Source of the DNA: Anaeromassilibacillus sp001305115 | Lineage (GTDB): Bacteria > Bacillota > Clostridia > Oscillospirales > Acutalibacteraceae | Length of the DNA stretch: 64,000 nt | Assembly (NCBI GenBank): GCA_042854365.1 | Contig: AP031437.1 | Span: 930,001-994,000, forward strand | Reading direction: 5' to 3' | In this document: piece by piece, positions 16,709-25,161 of the stretch | Numbering within the stretch: position 1 is the stretch's first letter | How the letters are laid out: each line of letters starts with the position of its first letter | Notes under the pieces: model-generated | What the model saw: the letters and a program-made list of their open reading frames with translations, nothing else | Told to the model about the DNA's origin: nothing | Database searches by the model: none | Made by a program: the position numbers and the translations under genes

Positions 16709-17384
16709 TTCCCCATACCACCTTTAGATATTCGGGCTCCTTTGGGTTGAGTTCGATTTTTTCACGAATGCGGCGAATATGAACCATCACCGTATTCTCA
16801 GCGGAGAATGCAGGTTCATTCCAAACCCGACGATAGATTTCTTCTGCTGGAAAAATACGGCCGATGTTCCGCATCAAAAGATCGATGATCTTTGTCTCCG
16901 TTGCAGTTAATTTGACTGGTTCTCCATCTGCGGCCAAGCTATGCTCCTCGGTATTATAGCTTAAACGGCCATTTACAATCATATGATTTCCTTGCTGTGC
17001 ATGAATGTCGCCTAAGCTGGTATACCGGCGCAGCTGGGAACGCACGCGCGCCACCAATTCCATAGGATTGAAAGGTTTTGTTACGTAATCATCTGCTCCC
17101 ATAGAGAGGCCCAGGATTTTGTCGGTGTCTTCACTTTTGGCCGAGAGCACAATGATTGGAAGATTACGCTTCTCGCGAATTTTCATAATGGCGGATAAGC
17201 CATCCATTTTTGGCATCATCACATCGATGATGATCAGACCGACTTGTTGGCTCATCACGGTATCCAATGCTTCCAGGCCATTGTAGGCACACAAAACGGA
17301 ATATCCTTCTCTTTCCAAATGAATTGCAATCGATCGAACGATCTCATGATCGTCGTCCACCACCAGAATACTACCTTCGTTCAT
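16683..17384 (-). CDS. OmpR/PhoB-family response regulator
   Basis: The 233-residue product has a receiver domain (residues 1-120) with the acidic cluster at 10-12, phospho-acceptor Asp54 in LIIIDVMMPKMDGL and the conserved Lys in YVTKPF. A C-terminal winged helix (about 135-230) contains SAENTVMVHIRRIREKIE. It resembles VanR-type regulators. An AAGGA site precedes the ATG and the stop overlaps the kinase gene, so the two are co-translated. A palindrome centred at 17468, about 85 bases upstream, is a possible autoregulatory site. Confidence 0.92.
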   Translation of the reverse strand: MNEGSILVVDDDHEIVRSIAIHLEREGYSVLCAYNGLEALDTVMSQQVGLIIIDVMMPKMDGLSAIMKIREKRNLPIIVLSAKSEDTDKILGLSMGADDYVTKPFNPMELVARVRSQLRRYTSLGDIHAQQGNHMIVNGRLSYNTEEHSLAADGEPVKLTATETKIIDLLMRNIGRIFPAEEIYRRVWNEPAFSAENTVMVHIRRIREKIELNPKEPEYLKVVWGIGYKIEKK

Positions 17385-17459
17385 AGTCTCAAATCCTTTT
17401 TACCCAAAGTTTTGTCCGTATTTTTATGATAGGAGAAACTCCTTACAAAAAACCAAATT

Positions 17460-17477
17460 GATTTCTTAAGGAAATCT
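17460..17477. promoter_or_regulatory. Palindrome between spoIIM and the response regulator gene
   Basis: GATTTC-TTAAG-GAAATC is a near-perfect dyad. On the minus strand a T-rich run (GGTTTTTTG) follows, so it could end spoIIM transcription, or it could be an operator of the two-component system. The sequence alone does not decide. Confidence 0.4.
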
Positions 17478-17507
17478 TAAAAGATGATCGAGATATTGGG
17501 ATACCTG

Positions 17508-18128
17508 CTAAGCCCCGAAGCATATCTGCATCAACGCAGGGGTCACATAGGTTTCAATGACAGCGGCCACGAAAAGAAGAGGAAGAACGATCAGCACATA
17601 AAAACGTGCTGACTGGTTAAGTGCTTGGAAAAAAGAGCGTTCCCGCTGTCCACAAATTTTGGCTGTGAGCACCCAACACAAATACAGACCAAGAGCAAAC
17701 GAAGCCAGTAGAGCGGGAAGTTCTAAAATTCCATGTGGTAGAATCCCAACGAAGAATACTTCGAGGCCGATCCCATACGTTTGATAAAGGGCACCCATCG
17801 CTCCGAGTACCAGTGCATTTGCAAGGACTGGCAACACTGTCAGAAAGAAAAAGGGAATGCCACCCAGAATCGTTGAAGTGGCAGACGCAGTGACATTGTT
17901 AAAAAACAGGTGAAAAAATGAGATGCCACCTTCCTCAAAGAGACCTTTTTCCTCAAATCCAGTAACAATCTGCTGGATGAATTCATTTAAAATATCTGGA
18001 TAGGTAGCTAAAGCAATGCCGGACAGAACACTCAACCCAACAAATGAAATACAGAGGACGAGAAACAGTTTGCATAGTTTTTCACGAAAGAAACATCCAG
18101 CTTTTCGATATTGTTCTAGAATCCACAT
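17508..18128 (-). CDS. spoIIM: SpoIIM-like (DUF95) membrane protein
   Basis: This is an integral membrane protein of the stage II sporulation M / DUF95 family. SpoIIM is part of the SpoIIDMP engulfment machinery in endospore formers. The 206-residue reading has five to six hydrophobic segments and the family pattern HGILELPALLASFALGL. The upstream in-frame extension to 18203 is rejected because the ATG at 18128 follows an AAAAGGGG site. The call to the DUF95 family is firm. Whether it is true SpoIIM or a paralogue is less certain because spoIID and spoIIP are not adjacent. Confidence 0.78.
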   Translation of the reverse strand: MWILEQYRKAGCFFREKLCKLFLVLCISFVGLSVLSGIALATYPDILNEFIQQIVTGFEEKGLFEEGGISFFHLFFNNVTASATSTILGGIPFFFLTVLPVLANALVLGAMGALYQTYGIGLEVFFVGILPHGILELPALLASFALGLYLCWVLTAKICGQRERSFFQALNQSARFYVLIVLPLLFVAAVIETYVTPALMQICFGA

Positions 18129-18203
18129 ATTAAAACCCCTTTTCCGGTTTATTGATTGTTTGACAAAGGACGATGTAGCTCTTTTTATGAAATAAAGAAC
18201 CAC

Positions 18204-18507
18204 GTTTCCTGTTTAGCCGCTTTAGGCCAAATTGTTCAAGGAGGTAAGCTCTGGCGAAACCGGCTTCCGGTTACGATGTGAGGTTATCTAAAACATCCAA
18301 GCTTGAAGAATGGAAAGGTGCCAAGAGAAAATTTGCGAAGCCACAAAGCCGGATGTTTCAATGCTCTCTCAGCCGTCGGAAGGAGGCGAGCTTTAGCGGA
18401 ACCGGCTCTGGTCACGGCGTGAGGTTATTATAACACATTCCCTACGATTTCGAAATGGACGACGATCTACAAAACGGATTGGTTTATCCCTTTTCTACTT
18501 TGCCCTC
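18204..18507. other. Divergent spoIIM/fhs intergenic region with structured sequence
   Basis: There is no protein gene in these 304 bases. It contains the paired 50-nt repeat described separately and an 8-bp helix (AAACATCC 18291-18298 with GGATGTTT 18351-18358) enclosing 52 bases. I looked for THF, ZTP and glycine riboswitch signatures because fhs follows, and did not find them. Confidence 0.5.
18238..18428. repeat. Pair of near-identical 50-nt structured repeats
   Basis: Copy A (18238-18287) and copy B (18380-18428) share about 80% of positions, starting AAGGAGG, with a central AACCGGCTY hairpin and ending GTGAGGTTAT. Copy A forms AACCGG-ctt-CCGGTT; copy B lacks one base and forms a weaker version. 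The similarity tails off about 12 bases further. They could be a structured RNA in tandem or members of a dispersed intergenic repeat. Confidence 0.8.
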
Positions 18508-18510
18508 TTG

Positions 18511-18519
18511 TGGTATAAT
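18511..18519 (+). promoter_or_regulatory. Extended -10 promoter of fhs
   Basis: TGGTATAAT is an extended -10 element; the -35 region (18491-18496) is weak. The start codon is 73 bases downstream, so the repeat pair lies upstream of this promoter and would not be in this transcript. Confidence 0.6.
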
Positions 18520-18591
18520 TTTGATAATTCTATGATTTGGAGCGCGGTTGGCCGGAAGAGATACCGCGCCGTTTTGAAAAGGAGAATGGGA

Positions 18592-20259
18592 ATGCTGACG
18601 GATATCGAGATTGCCCAGCAGACAGAGATGAGACCCATCGCAGAGATCGCCGCTTCTCTTGGTATTGGCGAAGAGGAGCTGGAGCCTTATGGAAGATATA
18701 AGGCAAAATTGAACGATTCTCTGTATAATCGCCTGAAGGATCAGAAAGATGGCAAATTGATCCTGGTGACAGCAATCAATCCAACCCCAGCAGGGGAAGG
18801 CAAAACCACTACAACAGCAGGTCTTGGAGAGGCCATGGCGAAAATCGGCAAAAAAGCAATCATCGCCCTGCGAGAACCGTCCCTTGGGCCAGTATTTGGA
18901 ATAAAGGGTGGAGCAGCAGGTGGCGGCTATGCACAAGTGGTACCGATGGAGGACATCAACCTCCATTTTACAGGTGACATGCACGCTTTGACTTCGGCCA
19001 ATAATTTGCTTTGTGCTATGCTCGACAATCATTTGCAGCAGGGAAATGTTCTGCGCATTGACCAGCGCCGTATACTCATCAAGCGTTGTCTGGATATGAA
19101 CGACCGCGCACTGCGAAATGTAGTGGTAGGGCTTGGAGGAAAGCTCAATGGAATTCCACGTGAGGATGGATTCATCATCACAGTGGCCAGCGAGGTAATG
19201 GCAATTCTGTGCTTGGCATCGGATAGCCGTGACCTCAAGGAACGCTTGGGGAAAATTTTAATTGCGTATAATCTGGACGGGGAACCTGTCTATGCAAAAG
19301 ATTTGAAAGCAGAGGGGGCGATGGCAGCGCTGTTGCGCGAGGCGATCCAACCGAATCTGGTTCAGACGTTGGAAGGAACGCCAGTTATTATGCACGGCGG
19401 TCCATTTGCGAATATCGCGCATGGCTGCAATTCTGTACGCGCTACCCGTTTGGCGCTGAAATTGGCGGATTACTGCATCACAGAAGCAGGATTTGGTTCC
19501 GACTTGGGTGCAGAGAAATTCTTTGACATAAAATGCCGTTTAGCAGGATTGAAGCCCAACGCAGTAGTGATTGTCGCAACCGCTCGCGCACTGAAATACA
19601 ATGGCGGAGTTCCAAAGGCAGAGACAGGAAACGAAAATATGGAAGCTTTGAAAAGAGGAATTGTCAACCTGGGAGCACATATCCAGAATATGCGTAAGTA
19701 TGGCATCCCTGTGGTGGTGGCAATCAATCGCTTTGGAACGGATACGGATGCCGAGCTTTCGTATATTGAACAGTATTGTAAAGAAAACGGTGCGGAATTC
19801 GCACTCAGCGAGGTATTTGCCAAAGGCGGAGAGGGCGGCATGGATTTAGCCCGCAAGGTGTGTATGGCTGCAGAACAGCCCTCTGCATTTCAGCCGGTCT
19901 ATGCAAGCGATTTGCCTGTGCGCGAAAAGATCGCGGTCATTGCGAAGGAAATCTACGGTGCGGATGGCGTGACCTATACCGCGCAGGCAGAGAAGGCGCT
20001 CAAAGAAATTGCAGCTCTCGGCGGCGATTCGATGCCGGTATGCATTGCCAAGACACAGTATTCTCTTTCGGATAATGCAGCCTTGTTGGGGCGCCCCACG
20101 GGGTTTCAGATTACAATTCGAGACCTGCGGCTTTCCAATGGCGCAGGATTTGTAGTGGCCTACGCGGGAGACATCATGACTATGCCTGGTTTGCCGAAAG
20201 AACCGGCGGCAGAACGAATTGATGTGGACGCTTGCGGAAAAATATCTGGCTTGTTCTGA
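18592..20259 (+). CDS. fhs: Formate--tetrahydrofolate ligase
   Basis: The enzyme joins formate to tetrahydrofolate using ATP, giving 10-formyl-THF for one-carbon metabolism and, in acetogens, the methyl branch of the Wood-Ljungdahl pathway. The 555 residues match the family's usual ~556. The P-loop TPAGEGKTTTTAGL and the family stretch EPSLGPVFGIKGGAAGGG are present. The frame is open upstream, but the ATG at 18592 has AAAGGAG seven bases before it, while the ATG at 18586 would be too close. No other Wood-Ljungdahl gene is in the window. tsaE follows after 10 bases. Confidence 0.96.
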   Translation: MLTDIEIAQQTEMRPIAEIAASLGIGEEELEPYGRYKAKLNDSLYNRLKDQKDGKLILVTAINPTPAGEGKTTTTAGLGEAMAKIGKKAIIALREPSLGPVFGIKGGAAGGGYAQVVPMEDINLHFTGDMHALTSANNLLCAMLDNHLQQGNVLRIDQRRILIKRCLDMNDRALRNVVVGLGGKLNGIPREDGFIITVASEVMAILCLASDSRDLKERLGKILIAYNLDGEPVYAKDLKAEGAMAALLREAIQPNLVQTLEGTPVIMHGGPFANIAHGCNSVRATRLALKLADYCITEAGFGSDLGAEKFFDIKCRLAGLKPNAVVIVATARALKYNGGVPKAETGNENMEALKRGIVNLGAHIQNMRKYGIPVVVAINRFGTDTDAELSYIEQYCKENGAEFALSEVFAKGGEGGMDLARKVCMAAEQPSAFQPVYASDLPVREKIAVIAKEIYGADGVTYTAQAEKALKEIAALGGDSMPVCIAKTQYSLSDNAALLGRPTGFQITIRDLRLSNGAGFVVAYAGDIMTMPGLPKEPAAERIDVDACGKISGLF

Positions 20260-20269
20260 GGTGAGAAAT

Positions 20270-20707
20270 TTGACCTACGTAACCCATTCTCCGAGGGAAA
20301 CAGAAGTGTTGGGAGAAAAAATCGCTCAGCAACTTTCTGGAGGAGAAGTACTGGCGCTGTTTGGCGGCATGGGAATGGGAAAGACTGCCTTTACACGGGG
20401 GCTGGCGCGAGGACTCGGTGTGGAGGACGGTGTTTCCAGCCCTACCTTCGCGTTGGTTCATGAGTATCATGGGCTTATGCCCATCTTTCACTTTGACATG
20501 TTCCGTGTGGATGGTTGGGATGATCTCTATTCCACGGGCTTCTTTGATTATCTAAATTGTGGCGGCGTGTTGGTGATTGAGTGGAGTGAGAATATTGAAA
20601 ATGCTTTACCCGAGAACGCTGTGCGTATAGAAATTTCACGCGGCGCGACAGAGGACGAGCGGATTTTCCAGATCGATGGATTGAACATGGAGGGGATGAT
20701 TCTTTGA
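20270..20707 (+). CDS. tsaE: tRNA t6A biosynthesis ATPase TsaE
   Basis: This small P-loop ATPase works with TsaB and TsaD to add threonylcarbamoyl to A37 of ANN-decoding tRNAs. It has a Walker A motif in FGGMGMGKTAFTRGL, then SSPTFALVHEY and a Walker B-like VLVIEWSEN. A TTG at 20270 is chosen as start because GAGGTGAG precedes it; the earlier ATG frame would run inside fhs. It ends with TTGA overlapping the TTG start of tsaB, the usual tsaE-tsaB pairing. Confidence 0.92.
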   Translation: MTYVTHSPRETEVLGEKIAQQLSGGEVLALFGGMGMGKTAFTRGLARGLGVEDGVSSPTFALVHEYHGLMPIFHFDMFRVDGWDDLYSTGFFDYLNCGGVLVIEWSENIENALPENAVRIEISRGATEDERIFQIDGLNMEGMIL

Positions 20708-21417
20708 GAATCCTTGCAATAGACTCTTCAGCCGGTGCTGCATCTGCCGCTATTCGGGAGGACGGCAAACGGTTGGGGGAATTTTTTACCAATACGCGTT
20801 TGACCCATAGTCAGACTTTGATGCCAATGATTGGTGGGGTGTTAGATTGTGCCCGTATATCGTTGGATAGCATCGATTTGTTTGCTGTTTCAGCTGGACC
20901 AGGGTCGTTTACTGGCGTACGAATTGGCGTAGCAAGTGTCAAGGGGCTTGCAATGGCCCAGAGAAAGCCCTGTGTGGGTGTTTCCACGTTGGAAGCCATG
21001 GCGCACAATTTAGCGCATGTGGATGGCTGGATCTGTGCGGTGATGGATGCCCGCTGTGGGCAGGTATATAATGCTTTATTCCGGGCACAAGAGGGAACCA
21101 TCACGCGGATAACGGAGGACCGTGCACTTGCCATCGTGGATCTTGTAGCAGAACTGGAACAGTTGGAGAGACAAAAATCATTGTTTTTAGTTGGTGATGG
21201 CGCAAAATTGTGCTATAATAATGAACGATTACGAGTTCTTGGCGCTCAATTACCGCCAGAGTCCCTTTTGTACCAAACCGCTTGGGGGGTTGCGGAGGTT
21301 GCAGAGGGGTTATATAAAAGAGGAGAGACCCTGACTGCTGCGGCTTTAGCCCCGGTCTACCTGCGTATGCCGCAGGCGGAACGAGAACTGAAAAAACGGC
21401 AGGCTGCTCAAATGTAG
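20704..21417 (+). CDS. tsaB: tRNA t6A biosynthesis scaffold TsaB
   Basis: This is an ASKHA-fold partner of TsaD in the t6A complex. The 237 residues start with ILAIDSSAGAASAAI and contain the family signature VSAGPGSFTGVRIGVASVKGL. Translation starts at a TTG inside the tsaE stop (4-base overlap), implying coupling. tsaD is not adjacent. Confidence 0.93.
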   Translation: MRILAIDSSAGAASAAIREDGKRLGEFFTNTRLTHSQTLMPMIGGVLDCARISLDSIDLFAVSAGPGSFTGVRIGVASVKGLAMAQRKPCVGVSTLEAMAHNLAHVDGWICAVMDARCGQVYNALFRAQEGTITRITEDRALAIVDLVAELEQLERQKSLFLVGDGAKLCYNNERLRVLGAQLPPESLLYQTAWGVAEVAEGLYKRGETLTAAALAPVYLRMPQAERELKKRQAAQM

Positions 21418-21434
21418 CCGGAAAGGGAATCAAG

Positions 21435-22862
21435 ATGAAGAGGAAACGACTTGTCAGCACACTTTTAGCTGTGCTTCTGCTGACGTCCAGTTGGGGGCCT
21501 TCTGCTTTTGCAGCAGAGGTTGGGTCGAATGCTGCCGCGGTTTCGACTGTCCAACAGGAGCCGGAAAGCAACTTGGAGCAGGCCAAGGAGGCTATTCATA
21601 AAGGTTTAACCAACATGAGTGAGAGCATCCAATTGGTCCAGTACCAGATCACAGAACAGCAGTTTTCCAACTTGTATGATGCCATTTTGCGTGAGGACCC
21701 GTGGTTATTTTATGTGGAAGGCTGTACGTACCACGCCAACAAGAATGGAATCGTTGTGGATATGATTCCACGAAATACGTACGATAAAGCGACCGTACAA
21801 AGTATGCGGGAGGAATTGACACAGTCCATGCAGGCGGCGCTTTCGTGTATTGATCCCACTATGACGGCAACAGAAAAGGTTGTACAGATTCATAATTATT
21901 TGGCGCTGACCTGCGCTTACGATTACGAAAATTATCAACAGGACACGATTCCAAGGGATTCTTATACTGCATATGGTGCATTGGTAAAACGTAAAGCGGT
22001 TTGCCAAGGATACTCATTGGCATTTGAGTTGCTGATGCAACAGCTGGGAATTCCGTGCGCAATTGTAGAAAGCGATACGATGAACCACGCTTGGAATGCA
22101 GTCCAGCTGGACGGTGCTTGGTATCATGTGGACGTTACATGGGATGACAGCGCACCGGATCGGCCGGGGCAATATTCAGCCGACATGTTATTGACCAGCG
22201 ACATGAAGGCGGGAAACAGCAAAAATCAGCATAAAAACTGGAAGCACCTTCCATCGCCCGCCTATAGCACCATTTTGGACAATATGGATTGGAAGCAGTT
22301 CATTTCACAAATGGAGACGAAGTATCGTTCGAATACGACCTTAACGGTGGATACCACTGCTTATACATGTCGAAAGGGTTCCACGTATGTTTTTAAGGCA
22401 CAGGCGTCGCCAAACCAAGTAGTGGTTGCGCGTGCTGCGGACAGTAAGATTGCAGAGGTCGAATTATTGCGGGCAGATACGGATGGTTCGTATTATTTCC
22501 AGCTGGAAGGTCTCCAGGAGGGAAGCACGGATATTGAGATCATCACCGAAAGTGGAACGTCTAAAAAATTCCCATTGACAGTCAAAGGCGAGCTTTATCA
22601 GAGCGATACAAGTGGCCAGCTGACTTTACACCCGGGACAGACCTATTACTTTAAGTTGACTTATAATGGGGGAGGTTCCTTGATCTTGCCCCATGTTCGT
22701 ACAGGAAACGGAGCTGTGGGCGTTCAATTGGCAAAAACATCCGGTAATTATGCTATTTATGCAGTAACGGCCGCAGCAAATGCGACGGGGACCCAGACTT
22801 ATGTCTATGCAACCCCGGATGGGGGCGTGCCAGTGCCGCAGTTTTCTGTTAAAGTGGCCTGA
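21435..22862 (+). CDS. Secreted transglutaminase-like cysteine peptidase family protein
   Basis: The 475-residue product has a signal peptide (about 1-27, ending SAFA-A). A transglutaminase-core domain follows (about 100-260) with the full triad: Cys190 in KAVCQGYSLAF, His218 in MNHAWNAV and Asp233 in HVDVTWDD. The remaining ~200 residues are beta-rich, and the last ~95 (GQLTLHPGQTYYFKLTYN to the end) resemble the C-terminal domain of the fucosidase at 5.6 kb. Proteins of this type in Gram-positives act at the cell surface or on cell-wall peptides. The substrate is unknown. It begins 17 bases after tsaB, but the function is unrelated. Confidence 0.85.
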   Translation: MKRKRLVSTLLAVLLLTSSWGPSAFAAEVGSNAAAVSTVQQEPESNLEQAKEAIHKGLTNMSESIQLVQYQITEQQFSNLYDAILREDPWLFYVEGCTYHANKNGIVVDMIPRNTYDKATVQSMREELTQSMQAALSCIDPTMTATEKVVQIHNYLALTCAYDYENYQQDTIPRDSYTAYGALVKRKAVCQGYSLAFELLMQQLGIPCAIVESDTMNHAWNAVQLDGAWYHVDVTWDDSAPDRPGQYSADMLLTSDMKAGNSKNQHKNWKHLPSPAYSTILDNMDWKQFISQMETKYRSNTTLTVDTTAYTCRKGSTYVFKAQASPNQVVVARAADSKIAEVELLRADTDGSYYFQLEGLQEGSTDIEIITESGTSKKFPLTVKGELYQSDTSGQLTLHPGQTYYFKLTYNGGGSLILPHVRTGNGAVGVQLAKTSGNYAIYAVTAAANATGTQTYVYATPDGGVPVPQFSVKVA

Positions 22863-22886
22863 TGGAATATAGAAAGAAGGAATTGC

Positions 22887-23330
22887 ATGATTTTGTTAGG
22901 AGCCGATCACGGCGGCGTCGGTTTGAAGGACGCAATCAAAAAATATTTGGAACAGAATGCTATTGCATGTAAAGACTTTGGAACGTTTGACACGGAATCG
23001 ATTGATTATGTGCCCATCGCTTCAAAAGTGGCGCATGGAGTGGTGAAGGGCGAAGGAGAATATGGAATTTTGTGTTGTGGCACAGGGATTGGGATGAGTA
23101 TTGCTGCAAATAAGGTGGATGGAATCCGTGCAGCGGTATGTTCTGATTCTTATTGTGTGGAGATGACCCGCCGCCATAACAACGCGAATGTTCTCTGCAT
23201 GGGAGGACGTGTGATCGACGAACAGAAAGCGGTCGAATTGGTCAAAGTCTTTTTATCAACAGAGTTTGAAGGTGGGCGCCACCAGAGACGGGTGGATCAG
23301 ATTGCTGCAATAGAACGCGGAGAGCTATAA
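22887..23330 (+). CDS. rpiB: Ribose-5-phosphate isomerase B
   Basis: It interconverts ribose-5-phosphate and ribulose-5-phosphate in the pentose phosphate pathway. The 147 residues begin with LLGADHGGVGLKD, and the catalytic Cys lies in CCGTGIGMSIAANK, both RpiB/LacB hallmarks. AGAAGGA precedes the ATG. upp follows 86 bases downstream, an arrangement seen often in Firmicutes that points to nucleotide precursor supply. A sugar isomerase of LacAB type is a less likely alternative. Confidence 0.93.
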   Translation: MILLGADHGGVGLKDAIKKYLEQNAIACKDFGTFDTESIDYVPIASKVAHGVVKGEGEYGILCCGTGIGMSIAANKVDGIRAAVCSDSYCVEMTRRHNNANVLCMGGRVIDEQKAVELVKVFLSTEFEGGRHQRRVDQIAAIERGEL

Positions 23331-23416
23331 AGAAACATAGGGAAAATACAGTGCCGCCTGCGCTGTGATTCGATTGGGACGTTATTCATCACTGAATATA
23401 AAATGGGGGAAAACAA

Positions 23417-24049
23417 ATGGAAAATCAGGTTTTTGTCATGGACCATCCGTTGATTCAACACAAGCTCACATACCTGCGTGATAAAAATACGGGCTCGAAG
23501 GAGTTTCGTGAGTTAGTGGGCGAAATTGCGATGTTAATGTGCTATGAGGCGACACGCGATCTTCCTCTTCAGGAGGTGCATATCGAGACACCGATGGGAG
23601 AGGCGACTACAAAGGTAATTGCAGGCCGCAAATTGGCCTTTGTACCGATTTTGCGCGCGGGTCTTGGCATGGTAGAAGGCGTATTGGAGATGGTTCCAGC
23701 AGCAAAGGTCGGGCACATTGGTCTCTATCGCGATCACAAGACTCTTCAGCCAGTGGAGTACTACAGCAAGTTGCCGCAGGACATTACGGAGCGCGATGTA
23801 ATCGTTTTGGACCCCATGCTTGCGACCGGTGGTTCTGCGATTGACGCCATCAGCATCATTAAGCGTAGCCATCCGAAGAGTATCAAATTTATGTGCATTA
23901 TTGCGGCGCCAGAAGGGGTAAAAGCTTTGACCGAGGCGCATCCGGACATTCAGATCTATTGCGCTGCTGTAGATGACCATCTAAATGAGATTGGTTACAT
24001 TGTTCCCGGGTTGGGAGACGCAGGGGACCGCATTTTTGGAACACTTTAA
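23417..24049 (+). CDS. upp: Uracil phosphoribosyltransferase
   Basis: It salvages uracil with PRPP to UMP. The length of 210 residues is typical. The PRPP-binding loop VIVLDPMLATGGSA and the uracil-binding C-terminus (GYIVPGLGDAGDRIFGT) are intact. It is likely co-transcribed with rpiB. It is the last core gene before the accessory island. Confidence 0.96.
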   Translation: MENQVFVMDHPLIQHKLTYLRDKNTGSKEFRELVGEIAMLMCYEATRDLPLQEVHIETPMGEATTKVIAGRKLAFVPILRAGLGMVEGVLEMVPAAKVGHIGLYRDHKTLQPVEYYSKLPQDITERDVIVLDPMLATGGSAIDAISIIKRSHPKSIKFMCIIAAPEGVKALTEAHPDIQIYCAAVDDHLNEIGYIVPGLGDAGDRIFGTL

Positions 24050-24223
24050 AAAGCTATCGTATGGTTTTTCTGTATACGGTACACGGGAATTAATGATAAA
24101 ACAAGCGCCGGCAAACATTCGGCCCGTACGGATAAGGATGTTAAGAAAGACTTTTGATAGAGTGTGAGTCAGATTGGTTTCATGGACTTGCGACAAAATC
24201 CAAATCAATGGAGGCACACAAAA

Positions 24224-24595
24224 ATGCAAAAGCCGAATCTTAACTTATCCTACCATGAGCAGGATGGGATGTGTTATTGCCAAACATTTAAAATTCCAGC
24301 TGTGCGGAAGATGACCGTCCGCTGGGGCGATATGGGAGGATGGCGCTCGCTTATCTGCGCACAATCACCCGGATCGCTATATGGCACTAAAAAAATGAAT
24401 GAATCACTCATGGAAATGATGCACCGGGTTCAAAAAGATGCCGCAGAACAAGTAGAGCGTCTGATCCCATGGATTCTGCTTGACGATCCCATGCCGGTGA
24501 CAAGCGATATTCTGGAGCGCACGCGCCACTGGAACAGCTTAAAGAGCATGGTTGAAAAGATTGTATTGCAGACGGTTGTATTAACCGCAAGATGA
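24224..24595 (+). CDS. TnpV-like transposon-associated protein
   Basis: This 123-residue protein resembles TnpV proteins carried by clostridial mobilisable transposons: a short beta N-terminus, then a helical part with LYGTKKMNESLMEMMH, a run of conserved acidic residues and the C-terminal pattern NSLKSMVEKIVLQTVV. The function of TnpV is unknown. GGAGG lies nine bases before the ATG at 24224; an earlier in-frame start at 24164 lacks such a site. A strong terminator follows. It marks the left border of the accessory block. Confidence 0.65.
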   Translation: MQKPNLNLSYHEQDGMCYCQTFKIPAVRKMTVRWGDMGGWRSLICAQSPGSLYGTKKMNESLMEMMHRVQKDAAEQVERLIPWILLDDPMPVTSDILERTRHWNSLKSMVEKIVLQTVVLTAR

Positions 24596-24597
24596 CA

Positions 24598-24641
24598 AAA
24601 AAATCCGGGAGAGGATTTTATTCCTCTCCCGGATTTTCTTG
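24598..24641. terminator. Strong bidirectional terminator
   Basis: AAAATCCGGGAGAGG and CCTCTCCCGGATTTTC form a 15-bp stem around ATTTTATT. It ends tnpV on the plus strand and, on the minus strand, has a T run after it as well, so it can also end the sirtuin operon. Confidence 0.9.
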
Positions 24642-24669
24642 TTCTCCCAATGCAGCTCATGGACAATTT

Positions 24670-25088
24670 TTATACTTTCTCCGGCGGCACGAATTTGTAT
24701 TCAACCTGAATTATCTTCTTAATGTATATTGGATGCCGTGGATCAGGCTCCAGCTTTTTTCGCAGACGGCAGATTGTGTTTCTACTGTATTGGAACCGAA
24801 ATACCGTTTTGAATCCCAAGCCGAGGCATAGAGTTGATCTTTTGTAAATACTCTGCCTGAATGTTTCACAAGGCAATATAGCATGGAATATTCTCCATAG
24901 TTCAAATGAATTTCTTTTCCGGCTTTTAACACACGCCGAAATGCCGGATAAAGTTCGACATCGCCAAAGGATAGTATGGAAGAGGATACTTCTACAGTTT
25001 GGACTGATTTATCGTGCAATGCGGCCATAATCGTCTGAAAAATAGTGCCGTCCGAATCAACTGCCCGTACCACAATGATTTCTTCCAT
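24670..25088 (-). pseudogene. Winged-helix (response-regulator effector type) protein, frameshifted
   Basis: The ATG at 25088 gives MEEIIVVRAVDSDGTIF and then a Trans_reg_C winged helix (LSFGDVELYPAF, LNYGEYSMLYCLVKHSGRVF, WDSKRYFGSNTVE). After NTVE the frame shifts. The expected continuation NTICRLRKKLEPDPRHPIYI and YKFVPPE is found one frame over and ends at 24670. The lesion is a missing A in GAAAC (near 24779), where GAAAAC would restore the frame. There is no receiver domain, so the intact form would be a stand-alone wHTH regulator. A sequencing error cannot be excluded. It follows the sirtuin gene in the same direction. Confidence 0.78.
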
Positions 25089-25161
25089 ACACACACCTAA
25101 CCAATCATCTGCAAGCATGTCGCCCACACAATCTCCAATGATATTCGCCCAAAAATCTTTT

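Noticed and set aside
18204..18507. THF, ZTP (pfl) or glycine riboswitch for fhs
   Set aside because: Signature segments such as the ZTP CCGCCUGGGC or the glycine core were not found, and the promoter for fhs lies downstream of the structured part.
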